The notes below the pieces were generated by a model that had not been told where the DNA came from, did not search any database, and was given only the letters and a program-made list of their open reading frames with translations. From NCBI GenBank assembly GCA_001799195.1, contig MGSU01000234.1, positions 1 to 7,028 of the forward strand: DNA of 7,028 nucleotides, given 5' to 3'. The translations under genes and the position numbers were made by a program. Of this stretch, positions 1-5,886 are shown piece after piece (the stretch's first letter is position 1; each line of letters begins with the position of its first letter). Origin of the DNA: Deltaproteobacteria bacterium RIFOXYA12_FULL_61_11 (GTDB lineage Bacteria; Bdellovibrionota_F; JAHFAK01; YA12-FULL-61-11).

Positions 1-285
1 ACCGAACTGCCCGGCTGCTCGCTGTGCATGGGCAATCAGGCCCGGGTGGCCGAGAACACCGTGGTGTACTCGACCTCGACCCGCAACTTCGACAACCGCC
101 TCGGTACCGGATCGAAGGTGTATCTCGGCTCGGCCGAACTCGGAGCCATGGTCGCCCTGAGCGGCAAGCTGCCCAGCGTTACCGAGTACCTCGAGACGTA
201 TCAGCAGAAGATCGCCCCCCATGCCGCCGCGATCTACCGCTACCTGCAGTTCGACGAGCTGCCTCCCAAAGTCTATTCGGCCTGA
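1..285 (+). CDS. acnB: Aconitate hydratase B, C-terminal fragment (5' end outside window)
   Basis: Only the last 94 residues are present; the reading frame is open at the left edge and ends at a TGA. AcnB is the cytoplasmic TCA-cycle aconitase that interconverts citrate and isocitrate through a [4Fe-4S] cluster. The visible part starts almost exactly at the cluster-binding loop [10 protein letters not shown] (Cys at visible residues 6 and 9, equivalent to two of the three cluster ligands), followed by the [17 protein letters not shown] and [13 protein letters not shown] segments that are highly typical of AcnB. The C-terminus, ending [16 protein letters not shown], is shorter by somewhat under twenty residues than I recall for the E. 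coli protein, which is a common variation. Nothing looks broken. A 313-residue gene follows after 47 bp on the same strand and may share the transcript. Confidence 0.96.
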   Translation, partial: TELPGCSLCMGNQARVAENTVVYSTSTRNFDNRLGTGSKVYLGSAELGAMVALSGKLPSVTEYLETYQQKIAPHAAAIYRYLQFDELPPKVYSA

Positions 286-320
286 GAGGTGTACCCTCGG
301 TTCAACCTCCTGGAGGATCG

Positions 321-330
321 AGGAGGAGGA
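321..330 (+). promoter_or_regulatory. Strong purine-rich Shine-Dalgarno that fixes the GTG start at 333
   Basis: AGGAGGAGGA ends two bases before a GTG at 333-335; the GGAGG copy at 322-326 is six bases from that codon. The reading frame is open far upstream inside acnB, so this site is the main argument for placing the start of the next gene here. A CCTCCT at 306-311 is complementary to AGGAGG at 321-326 and again at 324-329, so the site could be partly masked in the mRNA. Confidence 0.75.
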
Positions 331-332
331 GC

Positions 333-1274
333 GTGAGCCAACTCCGCGACGAGCTCCAGCGGTTGGAGCTGGGTCTTTTCGATGCACTCGAGGCAGGAGT
401 CCGGCCCTCCGTCGAGGTCCTTGCCTTCGGAGAGACAAGTGCCACCCTCGCCCTCCGACTCGGAGAACGCGACTTCGCCTGCACACGGCTGGCCGCGTTC
501 CGGAGCGAAGCAACGGTAGAACGCTACCGTTCGCTCTACGAGGACTATCGCGGTTTGCTGGTTGAACACCTTCGGCTCCACCTGCCCGAAGCCAGGATCT
601 ATTCCGTCCCCAGGCCCGACGGTTTCTTCGCCATCTACGAGGTTCAACCCCGGTTTCCCCGGGAGCGCCTCTGCAAAGAGCTGCTCCTTGAACTCGACGA
701 AGCGGGACTCGGCGGGCTCCTCCTGGCAGTGCTCGGTCTCTTGGGGGAGTTGGCGAGATTGAACCATTATTCCGGAGATCTCCAGGTAGGCCTGGACGTG
801 CGGTTCACCAACTGGTACTTGCCGCCCGGCGGCGGCTTCGATGCCCTCGGTTACCTCGGGTTGGGCACCCCGTTGATTCGCCGGCGCGGCCGCGAGCTGC
901 TCGAGCCGGATTTCTGGGGAACCGGCCTACCTCCCGGATTGCCTTGGTTCCTGCGGCGCTACTGGCTGCGCCCAACCCTGGACCAGTACTACCGGCCGAG
1001 AACAGGAGCGGTGATCCTCCTGGCCAATCTCATCGAAGAGCACCGCTCCGAAGCCTTGCCCGGTCTGCTCATCCAGGCCAATGCTTTTCTCGCCGCTTCC
1101 CCCCTCCTCAGCCGGCTCCCGCCTGTCACCCTCGGCGAACTCCACCGCCGCGCCACCCTCGAAGCCTGGACCCGGTCCTTGCTCCGGAACCTGCGCGCGG
1201 GATATCGGGGGTTCCTCCGGCGGGTGTTGCATCGCGGCTATCAATTCTTCTTGCCAGACGACCTGGCTTCCTGA
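333..1274 (+). CDS. Protein of unknown function, possibly DUF6206-like with a degenerate kinase fold
   Basis: The protein has 313 residues and starts at GTG 333, chosen because a strong AGGAGGAGGA lies just upstream; the frame itself is open further left across acnB, which is only a high-GC artefact. I see no signal peptide and no clear membrane segment, so it is probably cytosolic. Recognisable spots are GLDVRFTNWYL (Asp155, Asn160, Trp161), LGLGTPLIR shortly after, then an LP..PWFLRRYWLRPTLDQYY stretch and a basic, aromatic C-terminus ending FFLPDDLAS. The D...NW plus TPLIR arrangement recalls an uncharacterised family I remember as DUF6206, in which the region resembles the catalytic and metal-binding loops of APH/choline-kinase-like enzymes. 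Here the residue where I would expect an Asp just before TPLIR is Gly, so activity is doubtful. The family assignment is from memory and uncertain. It probably shares a transcript with acnB; a functional tie is not shown. Confidence 0.85.
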   Translation: MSQLRDELQRLELGLFDALEAGVRPSVEVLAFGETSATLALRLGERDFACTRLAAFRSEATVERYRSLYEDYRGLLVEHLRLHLPEARIYSVPRPDGFFAIYEVQPRFPRERLCKELLLELDEAGLGGLLLAVLGLLGELARLNHYSGDLQVGLDVRFTNWYLPPGGGFDALGYLGLGTPLIRRRGRELLEPDFWGTGLPPGLPWFLRRYWLRPTLDQYYRPRTGAVILLANLIEEHRSEALPGLLIQANAFLAASPLLSRLPPVTLGELHRRATLEAWTRSLLRNLRAGYRGFLRRVLHRGYQFFLPDDLAS

Positions 1275-1411
1275 GCTCGATACCGTCAGCCAGTCCAGTT
1301 TAGGTTGAAAACCTTAGAAGGGATTCGTCACGACAATGTGCAATAATAGTCAATTATTGCATACTATTACAGCAACTAGGTGCAAGATAACGGGAAGTAT
1401 TCCTTGAGGTT
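1275..1411. other. AT-rich intergenic gap between convergent genes
   Basis: This 137-bp stretch separates the 3' ends of the plus-strand unknown gene and minus-strand can. No ORF with coding character was found. It holds one clear inverted repeat (1339-1361) and weak short stems such as AGGTT-GAA-AACCT at 1302-1314. None is followed by a T-run on either strand, so I cannot call an intrinsic terminator; termination may be factor-dependent. Confidence 0.7.
1339..1361. repeat. AT-rich inverted repeat downstream of can
   Basis: TGCAATAAT (1339-1347) and ATTATTGCA (1353-1361) are perfect 9-bp inverted arms around a 5-bp spacer. A second, mutually exclusive pairing exists: TAATAGT (1344-1350) with ACTATTA (1363-1369), 7 bp. 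The site sits between two convergent 3' ends, so a role in transcript end formation, mRNA 3' protection or protein binding is possible, but there is no GC-rich stem and no T-tract as in a standard terminator. Confidence 0.6.
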
Positions 1412-2074
1412 CTATCGAGGGGATCGCCGCCGTTCCTGCTGCGTCACCATGGCGAGGTAGCTCTCCTCGGTCTCGCCTTGCGAGGTCAAGTCGAGCCCCA
1501 TGTCCCTGAGCAACCCGGTTTCGAGATCGTACATCCACCCGTGGATGGTCAACTCCCGTTCCTGTTCCCAGCATTTCTGGACCACCGTGGTATGACAGAG
1601 GTGGTAGAGCTGTTCGATCATGTTGAGTTCGCACAGACGGTTGAAGCGTTGCTCTTCGTTCTCGATCGCGACCAGGGCGGTGCGATGTTTCTGGTAGACG
1701 TTGCGCACCAACCACAACCAGTTACCGATCAGACCATGGTCCTCTCGGGAGAGGGCTGCCTTGATACCTCCGCAGCCGTAATGCCCACAGAGGATGACGT
1801 GTCGGACCGAGAGCACATCCACCGCGTACTGCAGGGCCGAGAGCAAGTTGAGGTCGGTCTGGCTGACCACGTTTGCGATATTGCGATGCACGAAGAGTTC
1901 ACCGGCCTTGAGTCCGATGATCGAATTGGAGGGGACGCGGCTGTCCGAGCACCCGATCCAGAGGTAGTCGGGGTTCTGGGAACGGGCCAGTTCGCGGAAG
2001 AAGTCGGGTTGTTCCCTCTCCATCCGTTCCGCCCAGCGTCGGTTGTTCTCGAAGAGGTGTTCCAACGGGCGCAT
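1412..2074 (-). CDS. can: Beta-class carbonic anhydrase, Can type
   Basis: The protein has 220 residues, full length for this family, with an ATG start preceded by GGAG eight bases upstream (minus strand). It is a cytosolic zinc enzyme that interconverts CO2 and bicarbonate and supplies bicarbonate for biosynthetic carboxylations. Zinc and catalytic residues are all present: Cys42-Ser-Asp44-Ser-Arg46 in WIGCSDSRVP, and His98/Cys101 in CGHYGCGG. Trp39, Arg64 and Tyr182 (in HGWMYD) match, allowing for one residue of offset, the triad that forms the non-catalytic bicarbonate pocket in the Haemophilus enzyme, so this is a type II, allosterically inhibited form by homology. The LFVHRNIANVV, LQYAVDVL and CELNMIEQ segments also follow E. 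coli Can closely. It is transcribed divergently from the histidine kinase and ends in an AT-rich gap. The last dozen residues, ending QQERRRSPR, are basic and diverge from other members. Confidence 0.97.
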   Translation of the reverse strand: MRPLEHLFENNRRWAERMEREQPDFFRELARSQNPDYLWIGCSDSRVPSNSIIGLKAGELFVHRNIANVVSQTDLNLLSALQYAVDVLSVRHVILCGHYGCGGIKAALSREDHGLIGNWLWLVRNVYQKHRTALVAIENEEQRFNRLCELNMIEQLYHLCHTTVVQKCWEQERELTIHGWMYDLETGLLRDMGLDLTSQGETEESYLAMVTQQERRRSPR

Positions 2075-2114
2075 CGCTTCGGCTCCAGAGCAGTCCTAGA
2101 GTCATGGAGAAGGC

Positions 2115-2143
2115 ACGGTACCAGACCATCGCTTATCTGGCAA
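2115..2143 (-). promoter_or_regulatory. Candidate sigma-70 promoter for can
   Basis: Read on the minus strand, TTGCCA (2143-2138) is followed after 17 bp by TACCGT (2120-2115). The -35 hexamer matches the consensus at 5 of 6 bases, the -10 only at 3 of 6, so this is a weak call. Transcription would begin near 2108, giving a leader of about 30-35 bases before the can start codon. Confidence 0.35.
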
Positions 2144-2152
2144 ATGCGAAAA

Positions 2153-2180
2153 TTGACCTATTGCATCATGCTATGATACT
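2153..2180 (+). promoter_or_regulatory. Candidate sigma-70 promoter for the histidine kinase
   Basis: TTGACC (2153-2158, 5 of 6 consensus bases) is followed after 16 bp by GATACT (2175-2180, 4 of 6). Transcription would start near 2187, upstream of the likely CTG start at 2250. It faces away from the candidate can promoter without overlapping it. The dyad at 2165-2177 lies in its spacer, so a protein bound there could block it. Confidence 0.42.
2165..2177. promoter_or_regulatory. Short dyad, possible operator
   Basis: ATCAT-GCT-ATGAT is a 5-bp perfect inverted repeat with a 3-bp centre, lying between the -35 and -10 hexamers of the candidate kinase promoter. An operator role is inferred from position only; half-sites this short can arise by chance, especially in AT-rich sequence. 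Confidence 0.3.
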
Positions 2181-2240
2181 GGATCGGGCACGTGGTCGTG
2201 GAGGAAGAAAACGACGACTGACCGCATTGGTCCAGACCGG

Positions 2241-2252
2241 GGAGCCTCTCTG
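2241..2252 (+). promoter_or_regulatory. Shine-Dalgarno and CTG that may start the histidine kinase
   Basis: GGAG at 2241-2244 (part of a GGGGAG run) is five bases from CTG 2250-2252, in the kinase frame. No ATG, GTG or TTG exists in that frame between the stop codon at 2154 and the TTG at 2376, while sequence from 2250 on shows strong G/C third-position bias. The TTG at 2376 has no good Shine-Dalgarno and would cut through the first PAS domain. Confidence 0.45.
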
Positions 2253-4460
2253 CGATCCACCTCCTCGGAACTCCCGCACCTCTGGCACGACGAATGCGAG
2301 GGTCTGTGCGAGTTTCTGCGAGTCGGGTTCTTCGAACTCGGCCTCGACTTCTCGGTCCTCCGGGGTACTCCCCGCTTGCTCGAGCGTCTTGGTTTCAATC
2401 CGGGACACGTCGAAGGGCAACCCTTCGTAAGATTGGTACTCAAGGAGCATCGCGCCGAGATGCTCGCCGCCTTGGCTGCGTTGCAACCCGGCGAGGGCAG
2501 TCGGCTCGGGACCGGGCTGATCGATGGACGCATGGTCAGTGTAGCGGTAGAGTTGTTCGGGTGGCGGCCTCGGGTCGCTCCCCAGAGCATACTCGTCCTC
2601 GTTCCCCCGCCCGATGCGACCTGTCCTCCTCCGCCGGCGGCCTCGACCTTCTTGCAGGACATGCTCGATGCCCTTGATGAAACGGTCCTCGTCAGTGACG
2701 AAGGGTACCGCTGGGTCTTCCTCAATGACAGGGCCTGCGCCTTGCTCGGTGGTCGCCGGGAAACGCTGCTCTTCACCTCGAAGGCACCCGAGATCTCCCC
2801 CGAGGCGCTGGAGCGGCTCCAGAGAACCGCTGACCGGGTCAGGAGCAGCGGTCGCCGTCAGCAAGAAGAACTCGCTCTCGACAAGGAGACCGGAGGACGG
2901 GTCCTGGCCCTCGAGCACTCGCTGTGGATCGATCCTCACAGCCGCCAGAGTTTCGTCATTTGCACCGGCCACGAGGTCACCGAAGCCCACGTTTGGCGGG
3001 ACCAACTCAACGAGCGCGCCGACATGCTGGCGGAACTCAACGCCATGGCCCTGCGCCTGGGCCGTTCGAAGGAGAACGCCGAGTTGGTCTCCGGGCTCGT
3101 CCTGACGGCACGACGCTTGGCCCGAGCCCGGGTAGCCCTGTATTTCGAACCGGAGAAGAGTTCCGGCTTCTTGCACGTCCGCACGGTCGACGGAGACCTC
3201 GAATACCATCGCCTGCGCGATGAACCGAGCGTAGCGGCGCTGAACCGCTTGAAGGTTCCCCAGTCCGAGGAACTCCGCGAATGGTTGCTGGCCAATGCGG
3301 TCGCAACCTTGCCCGGTCCCACCGACCTCTTTCCCGAAGGATGCGTACTCGATCCCGCGCTGTCGACGGTCCTGGACCTGGGGCAGGTCCTCCGCCTGGT
3401 CTTCCACGACGGGCGCGAGGTCCTGGCCGTGCTCGCCCTGTTGCTCCCCGGTCAGAGCCGTCTCGCAGTCCACGATCTGTTCGAGACCTTCGTCGGGCTG
3501 GCCTCTTCCTTACTCCAGCGAGTTGAGGCCGAGAAGCGCCTCCACCAGAGTTTGACGTCCTTCGGTCACCTCGTCGAGTACGGTCTCGACGGCATCGTCG
3601 TCTTTCTCGAGGGGGAAGAGCACCCCACCTATCTCAACGAGACCGCCCGGCGCATGCTCGACCTCGCCCCCGGAACGATGGGACTTCCTCCCGGGGTCCG
3701 CGAGGGCGGGGAGGTCCCCATCCTGCGGGGTGAGGAAGGAGCCGGGCTCGCTGAAGTCCGCGTCACTCGGATTACGTGGATCGGCCAGCATGCTCGCCTC
3801 GCCGTGCTTCATGATGTGACCGAGCAACGCGAACAACGCCAACGCATCGAGGCCTCGTTGCGGGAGAAAGAGGTGCTGCTCCAGGAGATCCATCACCGGG
3901 TCAAGAACAACCTCGCCATCGTGTCCAGTCTCTTGGCCCTACAACAACGCGAGGTCGCCGATCCGGCCATGCGCGGTCTGCTCCTGGAAAGCCGGAACAG
4001 GATACAGACCATGGCCTTGATCCACGAGCGGCTGTATCGCTCCGAGGACCTCGCCAAAGTTGGGATGGCCGAGTACCTGGCTTCGTTGGTGACCTACCTC
4101 AAGCGCAGCTACAACCTCAACCCCCGACTCCGCTTGACCGCGAGCGTGGAAGCCGGATTGGTCCTCTCGGCCTCTCGGGCCATCCCCTGTGGCCTGATCG
4201 TCAACGAATTGGTCGCCAATGCCATCAAGCACGCCTTTCCCAATGACCGAGCCGGCAGCATCGAGGTGCTCCTGCGTCGCTGCCCGGACGACCTGCTCGA
4301 ACTCTCGGTCAAGGACGACGGTGTCGGCTCGTCGAACGAACTACGAGCCGGCGGGAGTCTCGGCAAGGTCATCGTCGCCTCGCTCGGAGAGCAACTCGGA
4401 GCCACCTTGGAAAACGGACCAAGTCCGGGCACCAAGGTGATCTTGCGTTTCCCGTCCTGA
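2250..4460 (+). CDS. Soluble multi-sensor histidine kinase (PAS-PAS-GAF-PAS-HisKA_2-HATPase)
   Basis: The protein has about 736 residues from CTG 2250; the first conventional start is TTG 2376, giving 694. The frame before 2376 reads as protein (CEFLRVGFFELGLDFSVL) and completes a PAS-like domain, so I extend to 2250. From the CTG numbering: PAS 1 at about 17-110, PAS 2 at about 137-245, a GAF-like region at about 262-432, PAS 3 at about 440-530, and a short charged linker. Then comes the HisKA_2 H-box EIHHRVKNNLA (His548-His549, the second being the likely phospho-acceptor), the N-box NELVANAIKHAF (Asn652), G1 DDGVG (689-693) and a G2-like SLGKVIV (703-709). No membrane segment is visible, so it senses a cytosolic signal and autophosphorylates with ATP. 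No response regulator is next to it, so its partner is unknown. PAS domains can hold flavin, heme or small ligands, but no diagnostic motif (such as the LOV NCRFLQ) is present. It is divergent from can and 81 bp ahead of a purine permease on the same strand. Confidence 0.9.
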   Translation: MRSTSSELPHLWHDECEGLCEFLRVGFFELGLDFSVLRGTPRLLERLGFNPGHVEGQPFVRLVLKEHRAEMLAALAALQPGEGSRLGTGLIDGRMVSVAVELFGWRPRVAPQSILVLVPPPDATCPPPPAASTFLQDMLDALDETVLVSDEGYRWVFLNDRACALLGGRRETLLFTSKAPEISPEALERLQRTADRVRSSGRRQQEELALDKETGGRVLALEHSLWIDPHSRQSFVICTGHEVTEAHVWRDQLNERADMLAELNAMALRLGRSKENAELVSGLVLTARRLARARVALYFEPEKSSGFLHVRTVDGDLEYHRLRDEPSVAALNRLKVPQSEELREWLLANAVATLPGPTDLFPEGCVLDPALSTVLDLGQVLRLVFHDGREVLAVLALLLPGQSRLAVHDLFETFVGLASSLLQRVEAEKRLHQSLTSFGHLVEYGLDGIVVFLEGEEHPTYLNETARRMLDLAPGTMGLPPGVREGGEVPILRGEEGAGLAEVRVTRITWIGQHARLAVLHDVTEQREQRQRIEASLREKEVLLQEIHHRVKNNLAIVSSLLALQQREVADPAMRGLLLESRNRIQTMALIHERLYRSEDLAKVGMAEYLASLVTYLKRSYNLNPRLRLTASVEAGLVLSASRAIPCGLIVNELVANAIKHAFPNDRAGSIEVLLRRCPDDLLELSVKDDGVGSSNELRAGGSLGKVIVASLGEQLGATLENGPSPGTKVILRFPS

Positions 4461-4541
4461 GCGTCGCGAGAATCGTTGGCAGGGCAGGGGACCTCGTGCT
4501 AGGGAGCAGGTCTGCTGGGAGTTCCCGAGGGAGTCGAGCCG

Positions 4542-5840
4542 ATGCACCTCCTCGAACGTTTCTTCAACCTCCGCCTCGCAGGCACCAACCTCCGTACCGA
4601 GGTCCTGGCCGGGGCCACCACCTTCCTGACCGCGGCCTACATCATCTTCGTCAATCCTGACATCCTCGCCAAGGCCGGTATGGACCGCCATGCTCTGGTC
4701 GTGGTGACCTGTTTGGTCTCGGGCCTAGGCACCCTGCTCTTTGCACTGGTTGCCAAGGTGCCGATGATGATGGCCCCGGGCATGGGTCTCAACGCCTTTT
4801 TCACCTTCACCATCGTGCTGGGCCAAGGAGTGTCGTGGCGGACAGCCCTCGGGATCGTCTTCGTTTCCGGCGTACTCTTCCTGATCCTTACCCTTATTGG
4901 TGTCCGGGAGAAGATCATCCACAGTATTCCCCCTCATCTGCGTTTCGCAACCTCCATTGGTATCGGAGTGTTCATCGCTTTTATCGGCTTGCAGAACCTC
5001 GGTCTCATCAAGGACAATCCCGCCACCCTGGTGCAGCTCGGTCGCATCGACCTACCGGCTCTCTTGGGACTCGGCGGCTTGGTGTTGACCGCCCTGCTAA
5101 CGGCTCGGCGTGTCACTGGGGCCATCTTGTGGGGTATCCTCGCGACCACGGTGACCGGCCTTGCTCTGGGCTTGGTCTCCTTGCCGACGACCTGGCTCGA
5201 CCTCCGTCCGGACATCACCCCGATCGCCTTCGAACTCGACATCCCCGGGGCACTGCGCCTCGGCCTGTTGGCCAACATCCTGGCTTTCATGTATGTCGAC
5301 CTCTTCGACAGCCTGGGTACCATGCTCGCCGTGGCCAATCAGGCCGGCATGGTCAAGAACGGCAAGATCGAGAAGATCGGCAGCATGCTCACCTGCGATG
5401 CCGTGGCAACGGTCGGAGGGGCCTTGCTCGGCACCTCGACCACCACGACCTATCTCGAATCGGCCTGCGGTATCGCCGTGGGCGGTAGGACCGGACTGAC
5501 CGCCCTGGTCACCGCCGCCCTGTTCCTCTTCGCCATTCCGCTCGCTCCGGCCCTGGCCATCGTTCCGGGTTTCGCCACGGCACCGGCCCTGATCGTGGTC
5601 GGGAGCCTGATGATGGCAGAGGTCCGACAGCTCGATTTCAGCAGGATAGAACTGGCCTTGCCTGCCTTCCTCACCATGATCCTGATGCCGCTCACCTACA
5701 GTATCGCCACCGGGATCATGTTCGGTTTCCTGGCGCACGTCTGCATCTTCGCCCTGATCGGCAAGGCCCGCGAGTTGAATCCGACGGTCCTGGTCATCGC
5801 TGCGTTCTCGCTGCTCAACCTGGTACTCGGTCAGGGATGA
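4542..5840 (+). CDS. NCS2-family purine permease (AzgA/PbuG type)
   Basis: The 432-residue inner-membrane protein starts at ATG 4542 with GAGGGAG eight bases upstream. It belongs to the azaguanine-like branch of the NCS2 nucleobase transporters, which import adenine or guanine/hypoxanthine with protons through 14 membrane segments. Family marks are the N-terminal TEVLAGATTFLTAAYIIFVNP, the TM3-type GMGLNAFF (80-87), DLFDSLGTML (Asp253, Asp256) and GTSTTTTYLESACG (Glu306) followed by IAVGGRTGLTA. The acidic residues in the last two motifs are the expected purine-binding positions. Length and motifs are complete. The exact substrate cannot be told from sequence alone. It lies 81 bp after the kinase with no clear terminator between them and may be co-transcribed; no purine riboswitch fold is visible in that gap. 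It converges with the hydrogenase-like operon. Confidence 0.94.
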   Translation: MHLLERFFNLRLAGTNLRTEVLAGATTFLTAAYIIFVNPDILAKAGMDRHALVVVTCLVSGLGTLLFALVAKVPMMMAPGMGLNAFFTFTIVLGQGVSWRTALGIVFVSGVLFLILTLIGVREKIIHSIPPHLRFATSIGIGVFIAFIGLQNLGLIKDNPATLVQLGRIDLPALLGLGGLVLTALLTARRVTGAILWGILATTVTGLALGLVSLPTTWLDLRPDITPIAFELDIPGALRLGLLANILAFMYVDLFDSLGTMLAVANQAGMVKNGKIEKIGSMLTCDAVATVGGALLGTSTTTTYLESACGIAVGGRTGLTALVTAALFLFAIPLAPALAIVPGFATAPALIVVGSLMMAEVRQLDFSRIELALPAFLTMILMPLTYSIATGIMFGFLAHVCIFALIGKARELNPTVLVIAAFSLLNLVLGQG

Positions 5841-5886
5841 GTCGGAGACCAAGGATGCTCGGACGGGGCTTCATCGAGCGGGGGAA
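5841..5886. other. Short gap between convergent genes, no clear terminator
   Basis: These 46 bp separate the 3' ends of the permease and the minus-strand Fe-S subunit. A weak stem GCTCG (5857-5861) / CGAGC (5875-5879) with a 13-base loop is the only hairpin noted; there is no T-run on either side. Confidence 0.5.

Larger units (their letters stand above)
2075..2249. other. Divergent control region between can and the histidine kinase
   Basis: This 175-bp segment holds back-to-back candidate promoters for the two flanking genes, a 13-bp dyad, and an AT-rich core in an otherwise GC-rich window. The right part, from about 2192, may include extra coding sequence of the kinase if its start is further upstream than the CTG at 2250. 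Confidence 0.6.

Noticed and set aside
24-332. Upstream extension of the unknown gene to a start at 24
   Set aside because: It overlaps the clearly coding acnB frame, and a strong Shine-Dalgarno precedes the GTG at 333; the extension translates to Arg/Pro/Ser-rich shadow sequence.
1302-1314. AGGTT-GAA-AACCT hairpin as terminator of the unknown gene
   Set aside because: Only five pairs with a three-base loop and no following T-tract.
1478-2176. Plus-strand frame of 232 codons opposite can
   Set aside because: can has every catalytic residue and full family length on the other strand; the opposite frame shows no known motif.
2166-3473. Long minus-strand frame of 435 codons opposite the histidine kinase
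   Set aside because: It is antisense to a gene with clear domain motifs; its composition (many Gln, Gly, Glu, no recognisable motif) is typical of the shadow of a GC-rich gene.
4490-4512. Hairpin GACCT-CGT-GCT-AGGG-AGC-AGGTC between kinase and permease as a terminator or riboswitch
   Set aside because: The stem is short with a 3-base bulge, has no T-run, and nothing resembles the conserved purine riboswitch core.
5097-5852. Minus-strand frame of 251 codons opposite the purine permease
   Set aside because: Low-complexity Gln/Gly/Asp-rich translation with no motifs, the mirror of a membrane protein gene with all family signatures.
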